Below, piece after piece: positions 45,936 through 54,186 of a stretch of 64,000 nucleotides of DNA. The number at the start of each line of letters is the position of its first letter. Positions within the stretch are counted from its first letter, which is position 1. Source of the stretch: a virus; IMG/VR virus record IMGVR_UViG_3300010938_000950, positions 124,001-188,000 of that record; one strand, 5' to 3'. A program made the position numbers and the translations under genes. The notes beneath the pieces are model-generated. The model did no database searches. It was given only the letters and a program-made list of their open reading frames with translations, and was not told the origin of the DNA.

Positions 45936-46277
45936 ATGGACAAGAGCGCCATTCTCACGCTAGTCCAGCGTATACCTGGTACTCAAGAGATTGATGTCCA
46001 GGGTTCACTTCACTTGATCGCCAAGGAATTGATTGCAGCCAAAGACGAAGAGCACCGTATTCGTACGAGTAGGCGCTATCGTACTGCCATCAAAGCAATC
46101 CTTCAAGGTGGAGTTTACATGCCTCGTGGTGAGCTGGTAATGGCAGCCATCAAGCGCATGAAAGTGAAGCCACAAGAACGAGACAAGGTCATCGCTGAGC
46201 TTTGGGAGCACATTCAGTACAACCGTAAAAACGGCTATCTGACTTGGCAGTCTAAGCTTGGGGTTGCACTGAAGTAA
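45936..46277 (+). CDS. Hypothetical helical protein, 113 aa
   Basis: Starts one base after the previous TGA. Basic and helical, with MPRGELVMAAIKRMKVKPQERDKVIAELWEHI resembling a winged-helix. Unrecognised. Confidence 0.7.
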   Translation: MDKSAILTLVQRIPGTQEIDVQGSLHLIAKELIAAKDEEHRIRTSRRYRTAIKAILQGGVYMPRGELVMAAIKRMKVKPQERDKVIAELWEHIQYNRKNGYLTWQSKLGVALK

Positions 46278-46302
46278 TAACTTCCATTCACCGCATAGAA
46301 AC

Positions 46303-46515
46303 ATGAACGAGCACCTTCACCAGAACGGCCTGGTGGGCGGGCTGATTCCCGCTAATCAACCGTGCCCCTTCTTGAACCGTTGCAAGTTCAAGGTTCACAC
46401 CTGCCCCGGTGTGGATGGCAAAACCAAGAGCAACAACTTCTCCTGTCCTGCTGCAAAAGTTTTCAACTTGCCTGAGGACAATCTGCTGCGCAAGATTGTT
46501 GAGAAGAAGCTATGA
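46303..46515 (+). CDS. Cysteine-containing phage protein, 70 aa (paralogue of 29524)
   Basis: NGLVGGLIPANQPCPFLNRC and a later NNFSCPAAK align with the paralogue at 29524. A degenerate motif (CTTCCATTCAC at 46281) lies 22 bases before the start. ATGA overlap with the next gene. Confidence 0.75.
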   Translation: MNEHLHQNGLVGGLIPANQPCPFLNRCKFKVHTCPGVDGKTKSNNFSCPAAKVFNLPEDNLLRKIVEKKL

Positions 46516-46652
46516 GAAAACGTCTCCTGAAATGGCTGTTCCCGGATGTCTTCGTTTTCATTCAAGAAATCTACTTGATGCCCAAGGACCCGTCCTACTT
46601 CATCAAGCTTCCGGACATGCCACCACACATCAAGGAACTGTTCGAGCCATGA
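46512..46652 (+). CDS. Small protein, 46 aa
   Basis: Hydrophobic-aromatic (LLKWLFPDVFVFIQEIYLMP) with a C-terminal PPHIKELFEP. Coupled by ATGA at both ends, which supports its reality. Confidence 0.62.
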   Translation: MRKRLLKWLFPDVFVFIQEIYLMPKDPSYFIKLPDMPPHIKELFEP

Positions 46653-46807
46653 AAGACTTCGATTCTCACTTCAACAAGATTCAGAAGCAGAGCGCCACGG
46701 TTTTCCGCGTTGCTTTTGTGGCCTGGATCGTTGGTGCCCTGATCAGTCTCGCCCTTCTCGGTGGTCTGGTATACGTGGCAATTCACTTTCTTGCCAAGGT
46801 TTGGTGA
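46649..46807 (+). CDS. Single-pass membrane protein, 52 aa
   Basis: VAFVAWIVGALISLALLGGL is a membrane helix and the end LVYVAIHFLAKVW matches the end of the prepilin-like mini protein at 36271. The shared tail suggests a small paralogous family. Confidence 0.68.
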   Translation: MKDFDSHFNKIQKQSATVFRVAFVAWIVGALISLALLGGLVYVAIHFLAKVW

Positions 46808-46811
46808 GATA

Positions 46812-47075
46812 ATGGGCCGCCCAGTGGCGGTAATGGGTTTGGATGGAGACAACGATAAGCACATTATGGTTGTTGTCTGTCTGAATCCTCCCGAAGCCTA
46901 CGTCAACAAAGACAACAAACACATCGGCCACATCATAGCGGCTAAGGTGGTTCCAGTCAAAGATGCGGCCATCCTTTCGGAACGAGAGCACACGGCAGTT
47001 ATCAGAGCGCACTTCGCTTTGAAGAATGCCTTGGAGAATGCTCATGCTGACACATCTTCTGATCCATACCGCTAA
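46812..47075 (+). CDS. Hypothetical protein, 87 aa
   Basis: Begins MGRPVAVMGLDGDNDKHIMVVV and looks like a small beta-rich fold. An in-frame second ATG lies 8 codons in. Overlaps the next gene by 38 bases. Confidence 0.64.
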   Translation: MGRPVAVMGLDGDNDKHIMVVVCLNPPEAYVNKDNKHIGHIIAAKVVPVKDAAILSEREHTAVIRAHFALKNALENAHADTSSDPYR

Positions 47076-47271
47076 CTTGATCTACCTCGCATCTTATGCT
47101 GTCAAAAGCATCAAGGTGCTTCGATGGTTGACCATTGTTGGCATCGTGCTTCTTATACCTTACTATCTGTCCTACCAACTTTGGGCAGCGGCCATCTGGA
47201 ATGGCATCTTCTTGGTCATCAACTTATACCGACTCAAGCCCGCCAACAACTCATCACCAAAACCCACGTGA
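47038..47271 (+). CDS. Popeye/YgjV-like membrane protein, 77 aa
   Basis: Three hydrophobic segments: IHTANLIYLASYAVKS, LRWLTIVGIVLLIPYYLSY and AAAIWNGIFLVINLYRL. The N-L-I-Y-L-x-S-Y, L-R-x-L-T and W-N-x-x-F-x-x-I-N-L-Y motifs recall the membrane part of bacterial Popeye-like proteins. An alternative start lies two codons on. Confidence 0.64.
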   Translation: MLMLTHLLIHTANLIYLASYAVKSIKVLRWLTIVGIVLLIPYYLSYQLWAAAIWNGIFLVINLYRLKPANNSSPKPT

Positions 47272-48134
47272 GAAAAGCTGTACCGTTTCTCTTGTTCCTT
47301 CTGTCATGTACACTGAAGGATTCCCCATCAACTTCTCAGGGACCCGAAGTCCCATCTAGTCAGACCGTACGTCTTTCAGTAAAGGACGTACGGTCGGTAG
47401 AAAAACCCTCTGCCTGTCCTGCCGACATGGTAGAGATCGATGGGGATTATTGCCCCAACGAAGAGATTGTCTGTCTCTACAACACAGACAATGATGGCAA
47501 TAGATTGCCAGGTCCCGGCGACATCAATAAAGCATGTGGTGAGTACAAGAATCCCACACGCTGCTTGTCAGAGAAAGTGCATATGCACTTTTGCATCGAC
47601 AGGTACGAATGGCCAAACAAGCCCGGCCAGATTCCCCAAGATTGGATGAGCTTTTTTGACGCAGAAAAGGCAGTCAAAGAGGCAGGCAAACGCATCTGCA
47701 CTCACAAGGAGTGGACATTGGCGGCCGAAGGCCCCAACATGCATCCCTTGCCCTATGGTGATGGATATCATCGGGACAAGACGGCATGTAATTTCGATAA
47801 CAAGAATCCGGGAATCGACGTTTTCAAGTCGAAGCACCCGAATGATGAAGCATCCAAGGCGCTTCGGGCATTGCTGGTCCCCTCTGGGTCGCGACCCAAT
47901 TGCGTGAGTGACTTTGGTGTTCATGACATGAGCGGCAACATTGACGAATGGGTCGTCAATGAGAGTAGCCAAGATATGTGTATCAACAAAACCAGCGGTA
48001 ATTGCCGAACTGGCTTGATGGGTGGACATATCTGGCACGTTCGCAATGCCAGCCGTCCCATGACAACTGCCCATGGTGCAGGTTTTTCATGGTATGAAAC
48101 TGGTGCCCGAGCCTGTAAGGACATTCAACCATGA
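47268..48134 (+). CDS. Lipoprotein with formylglycine-generating-enzyme (SUMF1)-like domain, 288 aa
   Basis: A GTG overlapping the previous TGA opens a lipoprotein signal (FLLFLLSC). The body has the FGE-sulfatase fold markers: FCIDRYEWPN, the DAEKAVKEAGKRICTHKEW helix, CVSDFGVHDMSGNIDEWV and a final SWYETGARAC. In true FGEs two cysteines oxidise sulfatases; in many relatives, including phage receptor-binding proteins, the fold only binds ligands. Surface location suggests a binding role, by inference. Confidence 0.8.
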   Translation: MRKAVPFLLFLLSCTLKDSPSTSQGPEVPSSQTVRLSVKDVRSVEKPSACPADMVEIDGDYCPNEEIVCLYNTDNDGNRLPGPGDINKACGEYKNPTRCLSEKVHMHFCIDRYEWPNKPGQIPQDWMSFFDAEKAVKEAGKRICTHKEWTLAAEGPNMHPLPYGDGYHRDKTACNFDNKNPGIDVFKSKHPNDEASKALRALLVPSGSRPNCVSDFGVHDMSGNIDEWVVNESSQDMCINKTSGNCRTGLMGGHIWHVRNASRPMTTAHGAGFSWYETGARACKDIQP

Positions 48135-48535
48135 AGATCAATCACCTGTTCCCCGCCCTTCTCCTTCTTGCTGGTTGCGCTGGTTGGCAGCGTGACTGCA
48201 ACTCCAGTGTTGCCTCCTCGTTTGGTGGTGACTGGATCGTTCTCCAGTATGGCATGGATGGAACACCCATCAACTGCTGGAAGCTGAAGGATACTGCCAT
48301 CAGTAACGAAGCTCACACCGATGGGATCTTCTGGCAGGATCCTGGTGGACACCTGGTTCACATCTCCGGATGGTACAACCGAGTCCAAGTCAACAACGGG
48401 GACTATGCTGGTGCGGCCAAGTCCATCGGAATCGAGCTGGATCGTTGTGTTGGCGGAAAGTATATGGCTCCGGTCAAGACTGGTTTCTATGACTGGAGAC
48501 TGAATACTACGCCTTGGGCGTACGCTCAAAACTGA
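48131..48535 (+). CDS. Lipoprotein, 134 aa
   Basis: MKINHLFPALLLLAGC is a lipoprotein signal (lipobox LAGC). The mature part, with SSFGGDWIVLQYGMDG and GHLVHISGWYNRV, is beta-rich and resembles lipoproteins I recall from other phages. ATGA overlap with the FGE-like gene suggests shared surface function. Confidence 0.74.
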   Translation: MKINHLFPALLLLAGCAGWQRDCNSSVASSFGGDWIVLQYGMDGTPINCWKLKDTAISNEAHTDGIFWQDPGGHLVHISGWYNRVQVNNGDYAGAAKSIGIELDRCVGGKYMAPVKTGFYDWRLNTTPWAYAQN

Positions 48536-48536
48536 G

Positions 48537-48671
48537 ATGTCCAAGAAGAAACACAAGAAGAAACATAAAAAGCATCGTGAATACATTCTCATTGAGGGAC
48601 ACGTTCTCAATGAGAAGTCTGGAAAGCTAGAACCATACACTAAGAAGGTGTATACCGACAAGCGTTGGTAG
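48537..48671 (+). CDS. Small lysine-rich protein, 44 aa
   Basis: Starts one base after the previous stop. MSKKKHKKKHKKHREYIL is extremely basic. Possibly nucleic acid binding; unrecognised. Confidence 0.62.
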   Translation: MSKKKHKKKHKKHREYILIEGHVLNEKSGKLEPYTKKVYTDKRW

Positions 48672-48707
48672 GCGGCTCCCATTCACGACGCATCGAAAGC
48701 GAAAGCC

Positions 48708-48992
48708 ATGAGCGAACAACGAAAACAACTTCTGCGTCTTCTACGAAAAGAGCGTGAGGAGTTGCAGTCCAGGGTGAGTGAGCTGTCAGAAGAGATTGCT
48801 CAACTGGATCTGGCAGAACGTCGTGAGGAGCATCCCTGTATCTGCGTCAAGCTGAATCAGGACATCGAGATTTACGACATGCAAGAGCAAGAGCGCCGAG
48901 GGCGAGTGCCTCTTAGTGCCGGTGGTTTCGTAGCTCATACGCTGACGGCTCTGAAGAACTGTCCAACGTGCAAGGGAACCGGCAAGCCATGA
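48708..48992 (+). CDS. Coiled-coil protein with C-terminal CxxC, 94 aa
   Basis: Start 32 bases from a motif copy. Residues 3-42 are coiled coil (RLLRKEREELQSRVSELSEE); the C-terminus CPTCKGTGKP is a DnaJ-like half-site that may pair with CIC earlier. Overlaps the next gene by 4 bases. Confidence 0.7.
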   Translation: MSEQRKQLLRLLRKEREELQSRVSELSEEIAQLDLAERREEHPCICVKLNQDIEIYDMQEQERRGRVPLSAGGFVAHTLTALKNCPTCKGTGKP

Positions 48993-49549
48993 ACCTCTGG
49001 TTCATCAGCGATACCCACTTCGGACACGCCAACATCATCAAGTATTCCAACCGCCCTTTCAAGGACGTGGATGAGATGAACGAGATGATGATTCAGGAGT
49101 GGAACAAACTAGTCAAACCAGAGGATGAGGTCTACCATAACGGAGACTTTGCCTTCATGACGTATGACAAGTTTCGTCAGCTTACCTGGAGGCTCAATGG
49201 TCGAATTTATCTGCAACTCGGCAATCACGACAAGACGATCATCCAGCATCGGAATCACCTTCTGAGGCAAGGAAAAATTGTCAGCATCGAGAACTATCGA
49301 GAGTTGAAGGTTGCTGGTCAGATGATCGTTTTGTTCCATTACGGACAGCGTGTGTGGAACAAGTCACATCACGGAAGCATTCACCTCTACGGTCACTCCC
49401 ATGGCTCCTTGCCGCCGCATGGCAAGTCAGTTGACATTGGAGTGGACTGCAAAGAGATCACCCACGAGTACCGACCCATTCACTTGGATGAGGTACTCAC
49501 TTACATGAGCAAGCGAGAGCAAGCCGTGGTGGATCATCACGGCATGTAA
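48989..49549 (+). CDS. Calcineurin-like metallophosphoesterase, 186 aa
   Basis: All metal-site motifs are present: SDTHFGH (8-14), HNGDFAF (about 50), GNHD (about 77), H in LFHYGQ (about 116) and YGHSHG (about 135). These enzymes hydrolyse phosphoesters using two metals. Phage copies of this size are common and of uncertain substrate. ATGA-coupled to the coiled-coil gene. Confidence 0.9.
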   Translation: MNLWFISDTHFGHANIIKYSNRPFKDVDEMNEMMIQEWNKLVKPEDEVYHNGDFAFMTYDKFRQLTWRLNGRIYLQLGNHDKTIIQHRNHLLRQGKIVSIENYRELKVAGQMIVLFHYGQRVWNKSHHGSIHLYGHSHGSLPPHGKSVDIGVDCKEITHEYRPIHLDEVLTYMSKREQAVVDHHGM

Positions 49550-49556
49550 GCGAAAA

Positions 49557-50033
49557 ATGATTCGGGTTCCTCGTCAATTCAATGGTCCTTTCATCACTCG
49601 CCACTTCTTCCCGGAGTATGCCCGCCACAGGAATCTCCAAGGAATCAACCAGGGTCGTTGCTACGATTGGGCATACTTTGCCTATCGTATGTTTCCCAAC
49701 GTGACTCTCTGGACCACAGACTACCATGCCTGGGTCCAGGTCTTCGACCGCAATCTCGGATATCGTTTTTTCGATTCCGAAACTCCCAAGGGAGTGAAGA
49801 GTTTCATGGAGCTGGGTTGCAATCGGCGCCATGCTCCGGTTCCCTGGGATGAGCAGTTCCCGACTCGAATGAATGTCTGCGACTTCAAGAAGTTCTGGGA
49901 CAAGCATGGCGGCGGCTACAAGCGTCATTGGGATTCTCTTCTGGAGAACGATCTCAAGAAGGTGCTTGGCAAGCACTACAAAGAAGAAGGCCCCATCTTC
50001 TTCAAACCTCAACCCGCACTGGTCATCCCATGA
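49557..50033 (+). CDS. Putative papain/transglutaminase-fold protein, 158 aa (paralogue of 63381)
   Basis: NQGRCYDWAYFAYRMF, YHAWVQVFD and YRFFDSE provide a Cys, His, Asp order that is also kept in the paralogue at 63381 (MGECFLWAY, AHAFVRS, KFYDSE). The spacing suits a cysteine-protease or transglutaminase-like fold. Catalysis is inferred only from the conserved triad. Confidence 0.68.
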   Translation: MIRVPRQFNGPFITRHFFPEYARHRNLQGINQGRCYDWAYFAYRMFPNVTLWTTDYHAWVQVFDRNLGYRFFDSETPKGVKSFMELGCNRRHAPVPWDEQFPTRMNVCDFKKFWDKHGGGYKRHWDSLLENDLKKVLGKHYKEEGPIFFKPQPALVIP

Positions 50034-50278
50034 GCAACGTCCTCAAAATCGAAAACCACAAAACCATTCTGAGCGCATCTCGGATCGTTTGGTCCGAAGG
50101 TTGTGCTCCGATGCGTGTGGTCCTCAGAGACAACGGAGGAGAATTCGTTACGCATCTGGAAGTGTTGGATCTGGAAGATGGCGTGTTCAAGCACGGCGAC
50201 TTCCTGCATGGACACTACTTCGGCAAAGATGGTGAGAAAGCCATGGCCGATTACCAGGAGCGCCGAGCGAAACTCTAA
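50030..50278 (+). CDS. Hypothetical phage protein, 82 aa
   Basis: PMRVVLRDNGGEFVTHLEVLD and a C-terminal GHYFGKDGEKAMADYQERR match a pattern I recall from phage proteins (P-M-R-V-V, E-F/Y-V-T-H, G-H-Y-F, A-x-x-D-x-x-x-R). Function unknown. ATGA upstream, TAATG downstream. Confidence 0.72.
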   Translation: MSNVLKIENHKTILSASRIVWSEGCAPMRVVLRDNGGEFVTHLEVLDLEDGVFKHGDFLHGHYFGKDGEKAMADYQERRAKL

Positions 50279-50586
50279 TGTGCGACCTATTGGCACGTTT
50301 CGATGCCTCACGTAATCTGGATGGCACGCCTGGTGGCATTCGTGATTACGGCAATGGTGTCACTGGTAGTGTGTCAATCACTTTCGGGTCTGGGAAACTG
50401 GATCACACTTGGGGAGTCTTCGGTACGCGATATTCGTACCGATATACTGCTAAGTACCAGTGGAAAGACAAGAATGGCATTCTACGGATAGTCAAGCTCT
50501 CTTCTGATTACTATTCAGAAGAGACCGCTTGGAGAGATGTCGATAAGTACGCTAGTCAAAAACAGCTAGAGTTAGCCTTTAGCTAG
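50278..50586 (+). CDS. Hypothetical protein, 102 aa
   Basis: One-base overlap with the previous stop. Beta-rich, with many Y, G and S residues. Unrecognised. Confidence 0.68.
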   Translation: MCDLLARFDASRNLDGTPGGIRDYGNGVTGSVSITFGSGKLDHTWGVFGTRYSYRYTAKYQWKDKNGILRIVKLSSDYYSEETAWRDVDKYASQKQLELAFS

Positions 50587-50620
50587 GGCTCCCATTCACG
50601 GTTTGCGGTTCGAGGGTGGC

Positions 50621-50827
50621 ATGAAAACCGAAGCACAGCTTGCTAGGACAGAGATGGAGTTGAATGCCATCGACAACGCTCGTGAAATGATGAGGTATTT
50701 GGGATTCTCTCCCCATAACGGAGATACCTGGAAACGTCATTGCGAAGAGCTGAACTACAAGCTTGTGGATGAGTTGAAGCGTGGAGAGTTTTGGCTCAAC
50801 AACCCTAACTACAAGATGAGTTTCTAA
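50621..50827 (+). CDS. Hypothetical protein, 68 aa
   Basis: Start taken at the ATG 32 bases from the motif (GAGGGTGG upstream). Helical, ending with an aromatic EFWLNNPNYKMSF. Unrecognised. Confidence 0.7.
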   Translation: MKTEAQLARTEMELNAIDNAREMMRYLGFSPHNGDTWKRHCEELNYKLVDELKRGEFWLNNPNYKMSF

Positions 50828-50830
50828 GTT

Positions 50831-51643
50831 ATGGCCAAGTTTCTCCTGACTGACTGGGAAATCAACGGGTACGATGACTCCGACTTCATGGCATCGTACT
50901 ATGATGACAAGTCCAACACCATCGGATTCACGTGCTATGGTAGCACGCGGTATCCCTCGGCCACTATCATCGGACACAATACCGATGGCTCGACGACTGT
51001 TGTTGTCGATGGTGAGAATCTTCTCATGCCTAACTCTGACGTGGTGGAGAAGGCTCGACTGGTTCTGGAAGAAAACATCTTCCAGCGTCTCACCAAGTCC
51101 GATAAGCGTTTGGTAGATGAGCCGGAAGTGGAGGATCTTTCTAAGGGCCTCCGTGTTCGTCTGCTCACCAGCGCTCGCATGCAGGTCCGCTCCACCGAAC
51201 CTTGCACCAAGTGCAATGGTTCTGGCAAGTGGGTCAATCCTCGTCGGGAAACTGATGTTCGTGATTGCTTTTCTTGTGGTGGCTCTGGTCAACACAAGGG
51301 AGCTAAGGTCAAGAACGAGGAAGGAAAGCAGGTTTACGAAGTGTTGCCTGCCGACCTTGCAGGATCCGTAGTGGATTGGAATAGCTTCGGGCAGTTTTAT
51401 GCCAGCGGCTATAACAAGCCCAATCGCCACAACACTACGGTTCAGTTCCGAACTGACGATAACAAGGTGGTTCGGGCCAGTCTTTCCAAGTTGCGCTTGG
51501 ATCGGGACTACCAGTCACCCGAAGTTCTTCGTAAGAAAGCTAAGGATTTTTCCTTCAGCTATCAGTTCAGCGCTCTGTATCCTCGGTTCGCTTGGGATAC
51601 TCGCAACTATGCGGCGCAAGTCGCCGCTCCCATTCACCGCTAG
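50831..51643 (+). CDS. DnaJ-type zinc-finger protein, 270 aa
   Basis: CTKCNGSGKWVNP (about 125-137) and CFSCGGSGQHKG (about 148-159) are two CxxCxGxG sites. The flanking parts are beta-rich and unrecognised. The last residues A-A-P-I-H-R are a motif copy (51627), so the gene ends within the leader of its neighbour. Confidence 0.76.
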   Translation: MAKFLLTDWEINGYDDSDFMASYYDDKSNTIGFTCYGSTRYPSATIIGHNTDGSTTVVVDGENLLMPNSDVVEKARLVLEENIFQRLTKSDKRLVDEPEVEDLSKGLRVRLLTSARMQVRSTEPCTKCNGSGKWVNPRRETDVRDCFSCGGSGQHKGAKVKNEEGKQVYEVLPADLAGSVVDWNSFGQFYASGYNKPNRHNTTVQFRTDDNKVVRASLSKLRLDRDYQSPEVLRKKAKDFSFSYQFSALYPRFAWDTRNYAAQVAAPIHR

Positions 51644-51658
51644 CCCGGAACGATCGCC

Positions 51659-52384
51659 ATGACGTTCGATGTTTCCAAGGTCACACACGAAAGCCGCATC
51701 CTGGTGGGTGCGGTTCAGGTCAACAAGCCCTTCATCTATCACGATGCCAGCTACGAATGCGCAGCATGGTGGGAAGATCGTGAGGCTCAGACTGGAACGC
51801 ATCCGGTCTATCTTGCTCGCAGCTACCATCATCCGAAGAATCTGACCCTGACGGCTCACATCAAGGCCAAGGTGGTGAATGATTACTTCCCTGGTCTTTG
51901 GGGTGGTGTGGCTATCAGTCGCGAGCCCTACAAGCCCAAGCATATTGGGGAAGAACGTACCATCTATCGTGGCCTGGATATTGTCGAGGCCATCGAATCC
52001 ACCGGAAATTCTCCCGGCTCTGACCTTGACATCTTCATTCACCCTTCTTGGTGGAAGGTGTTCACGGATGAAGCGGAGGCGGAGCTTCGAGAGGATTACC
52101 GGCGCCTTCCTGAGTTTTGGAACGAGTGGAACAATCTCGATCCTCAGACGTTCAGGACCAAGATGGATGGTCGCTGGGAATTCGATGATGAGTTTCGTTC
52201 CCGTTTGGGAATGATTGCTCACTTCGGAAACCTGTTGGAGAAATGGTCTCGTCGAATCGAGAAGATCAACTGGCGATATCAGTACCACAAGGTGGGTGGC
52301 AAGTACGACACGGCCTACCAGCGTGACAACTTCGCCAAGAATACCGAGTGGACCAAGTCCATTCCTATTCAGACTCATACATGA
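51659..52384 (+). CDS. Hypothetical protein, 241 aa
   Basis: Start 32 bases from a motif copy. Rich in W, Y and H; no known domain is seen. It overlaps the next gene by 4 bases. Confidence 0.74.
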   Translation: MTFDVSKVTHESRILVGAVQVNKPFIYHDASYECAAWWEDREAQTGTHPVYLARSYHHPKNLTLTAHIKAKVVNDYFPGLWGGVAISREPYKPKHIGEERTIYRGLDIVEAIESTGNSPGSDLDIFIHPSWWKVFTDEAEAELREDYRRLPEFWNEWNNLDPQTFRTKMDGRWEFDDEFRSRLGMIAHFGNLLEKWSRRIEKINWRYQYHKVGGKYDTAYQRDNFAKNTEWTKSIPIQTHT

Positions 52385-52680
52385 AAGAAATAGAAGTCTG
52401 GCCAGGTAACCACATCGTCCGCACCATTCAAAAAGCGCTCAAAGAAGCGCCCTGCTACTTCATCTTCAACGGTTGCCGAATTGAAGTTGTAGAAAGCATG
52501 ATTGATCATAAAGATGCAGAAGCTCATCTTTATCAGGTCTATCTTGCCTATATGGATAAACGACCGGCACCCGTTTGGAATAGCAAGAGCGCAGAGAAGC
52601 CTTGTAAATCGTGTGGACGAAACAACTTCATCACTGACAAGAAATGTTGGTGGTGTGAAACCGCAAATCCCTGTCTCTGA
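52381..52680 (+). CDS. Zinc-ribbon protein, 99 aa
   Basis: The C-terminus CKSCGRNNFITDKKCWWCETANPC is a CxxC-x11-CxxC ribbon (quoted by its two pairs CKSC and CWWC). The N-terminal 70 residues are unrecognised. Confidence 0.72.
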   Translation: MKEIEVWPGNHIVRTIQKALKEAPCYFIFNGCRIEVVESMIDHKDAEAHLYQVYLAYMDKRPAPVWNSKSAEKPCKSCGRNNFITDKKCWWCETANPCL

Positions 52681-52686
52681 AAGAAC

Positions 52687-52914
52687 ATGAAAGCATACAT
52701 CTTCCTGAAGAATGATTCGGGGGAACCTCAACTTCTCGCAAAGGTGGAGGATCTGGAAGTTGTGCCGCGAGGCATCTATGTGATCGATGGGGTGGAATAC
52801 CAGTATACTGGTCAGCCCACCTTCATCATCGACAAGATGCCTTATCTCTATGGTGGAAAACACCGACTGACTCGGGTGGAATTCCAAGTAGAGAAAAAGA
52901 TTCAAGAAACCTGA
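52687..52914 (+). CDS. Hypothetical protein, 75 aa
   Basis: Predicted beta strands with VEDLEVVPRGIYVIDGVEYQY. AAAGAA upstream. Unrecognised. Confidence 0.7.
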   Translation: MKAYIFLKNDSGEPQLLAKVEDLEVVPRGIYVIDGVEYQYTGQPTFIIDKMPYLYGGKHRLTRVEFQVEKKIQET

Positions 52915-52921
52915 ACATCAA

Positions 52922-53266
52922 ATGTTCGTCCTCTTCAACACACTCTTCCGAAAAAAGGAAGAGAAATGCCAGCCGCAGGGTGGACCGTATCGGATGCCGG
53001 CAGAGATGCCGCCTCCCATTCCCGACCCGCCCAAACCAAAACCCAAACGTCAATTCAAATTCAAAATGCCTGCCGTCAATCCCAGTAAGACTACCAAAGT
53101 CTTCATGTGCATTCTCGCAATTGGTGCCTGCCTGATCGGAATGGGTCTTCTGTACGATGCCCCATTGCTGGGTCTGGGTTTCAAATGGGGTACGGGTGGG
53201 GCACTTGGCGTTCTTGCTGTATTCTTCGCTGTCAAGGTCTTCGTGATCATCGACGACAAAGAGTAA
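52922..53266 (+). CDS. Membrane protein with proline/lysine-rich segment, 114 aa
   Basis: A P/K-rich linker (residues 28-42, PPPIPDPPKPKPK) precedes two membrane helices (VFMCILAIGACLIGMGLLY and GALGVLAVFFAVKVFVII). A near-motif CTCCCATTCCC lies inside the linker codons. Confidence 0.72.
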   Translation: MFVLFNTLFRKKEEKCQPQGGPYRMPAEMPPPIPDPPKPKPKRQFKFKMPAVNPSKTTKVFMCILAIGACLIGMGLLYDAPLLGLGFKWGTGGALGVLAVFFAVKVFVIIDDKE

Positions 53267-53267
53267 C

Positions 53268-53441
53268 ATGCAAAGGTTCTTCATCATAATCACCATATTG
53301 ATTGCCCTATTCACTGGCTGGTGTTTCTACACTAAACAGCCACGTGAAACCAAGGCACTCAATCTGGTAAATACGATGTTGGGCCTGCGACTTATAATTC
53401 TTTACTCGCAGAAAAAGGACAGAAGCAAAAATCATGGGTGA
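53268..53441 (+). CDS. Small membrane protein, 57 aa
   Basis: MQRFFIIITILIALFTGWCFY is an N-terminal membrane anchor; the rest is basic. It starts one base after the previous stop and overlaps the next gene by 8 bases. Confidence 0.62.
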   Translation: MQRFFIIITILIALFTGWCFYTKQPRETKALNLVNTMLGLRLIILYSQKKDRSKNHG

Positions 53442-53625
53442 TAAGGTCAAGCCTTGGCACAATCGTAAGCCGAAGAAGCATGGTGAGCAGCGCGGTAAGC
53501 GTGTGCATCCATTGCGTCCCAGCCAAGACAAGCGTATCGTTCCTCTTCGACCGAATGATCGTTATGGGGACGAGCGTGTTCGAGAGTACAATCTCGACGA
53601 TTACGACGACTACCTGGACCACTAG
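53434..53625 (+). CDS. Small basic protein with acidic tail, 63 aa
   Basis: The basic body (K, R, H-rich) ends in an acidic DDYDDYLDH. Unrecognised; charge pattern suggests nucleic acid association. Confidence 0.64.
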   Translation: MGDKVKPWHNRKPKKHGEQRGKRVHPLRPSQDKRIVPLRPNDRYGDERVREYNLDDYDDYLDH

Positions 53626-53630
53626 AAGTC

Positions 53631-53936
53631 ATGGGCGGTCCCATCAAACCCAAGGATGTGCAATCCAAAAAGGATGCTGCACTTCCCGAAGAAGTCTTCG
53701 AGGTTTTCAACCAGCTCATCGTCGAAAATTGGGATGGTCGTTCGGCTACTGTCAATCAAGATGAGGCTTGCAAACGCATATGCAAGGCTCTAAAGATCAA
53801 GAGTGGCGAAGCTTACGACCGTGGCCTGCTTGATGTAGAGTCTGCGTATCGAAAGGCCGGCTGGAAAGTCGTTTTCGATAAGCCCGGTTTCAACGAAAAC
53901 TACGATGCCTTCTTCGTCTTTTCCAAAAAGAAATAG
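53631..53936 (+). CDS. Conserved phage protein, 101 aa
   Basis: EEVFEVFNQLIVENWDGRSATVNQDE and LLDVESAYRKAGWKVVFDKPGFNE are features I recall in many phage hypothetical proteins (N-W-D-G-x-x-A, V-E-x-x-Y-R-x-x-G-W-x-V-x-x-D-x-P). No known role. Confidence 0.78.
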   Translation: MGGPIKPKDVQSKKDAALPEEVFEVFNQLIVENWDGRSATVNQDEACKRICKALKIKSGEAYDRGLLDVESAYRKAGWKVVFDKPGFNENYDAFFVFSKKK

Positions 53937-53939
53937 CAA

Positions 53940-54185
53940 ATGAAAGACGCTCTCTGGGTTTTCAAATCGTTCGGCTTCAAGGCCGGCGTCCTTTTCGTCT
54001 TGGGCGCCGTTGGTCTCAAGATCCGACGACTCCTGGGCCGCTCGAAAAAGCCCAAGAAATTCGAGGAGTTATCTGACGAAGAAGCTAGGAAGGTAGCTGC
54101 ACAATTCGGCATCTTTCCTGGTCAAAGTCGTCATATGCTCAACTACCAATTCAACGAGCAGAACGAAAACAGGACTCTGCACTGA
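53940..54185 (+). CDS. Single-pass membrane protein, 81 aa
   Basis: FGFKAGVLFVLGAVGLKI is the membrane segment, followed by a basic then acidic helical tail. Unrecognised. Confidence 0.66.
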   Translation: MKDALWVFKSFGFKAGVLFVLGAVGLKIRRLLGRSKKPKKFEELSDEEARKVAAQFGIFPGQSRHMLNYQFNEQNENRTLH

Positions 54186-54186
54186 C

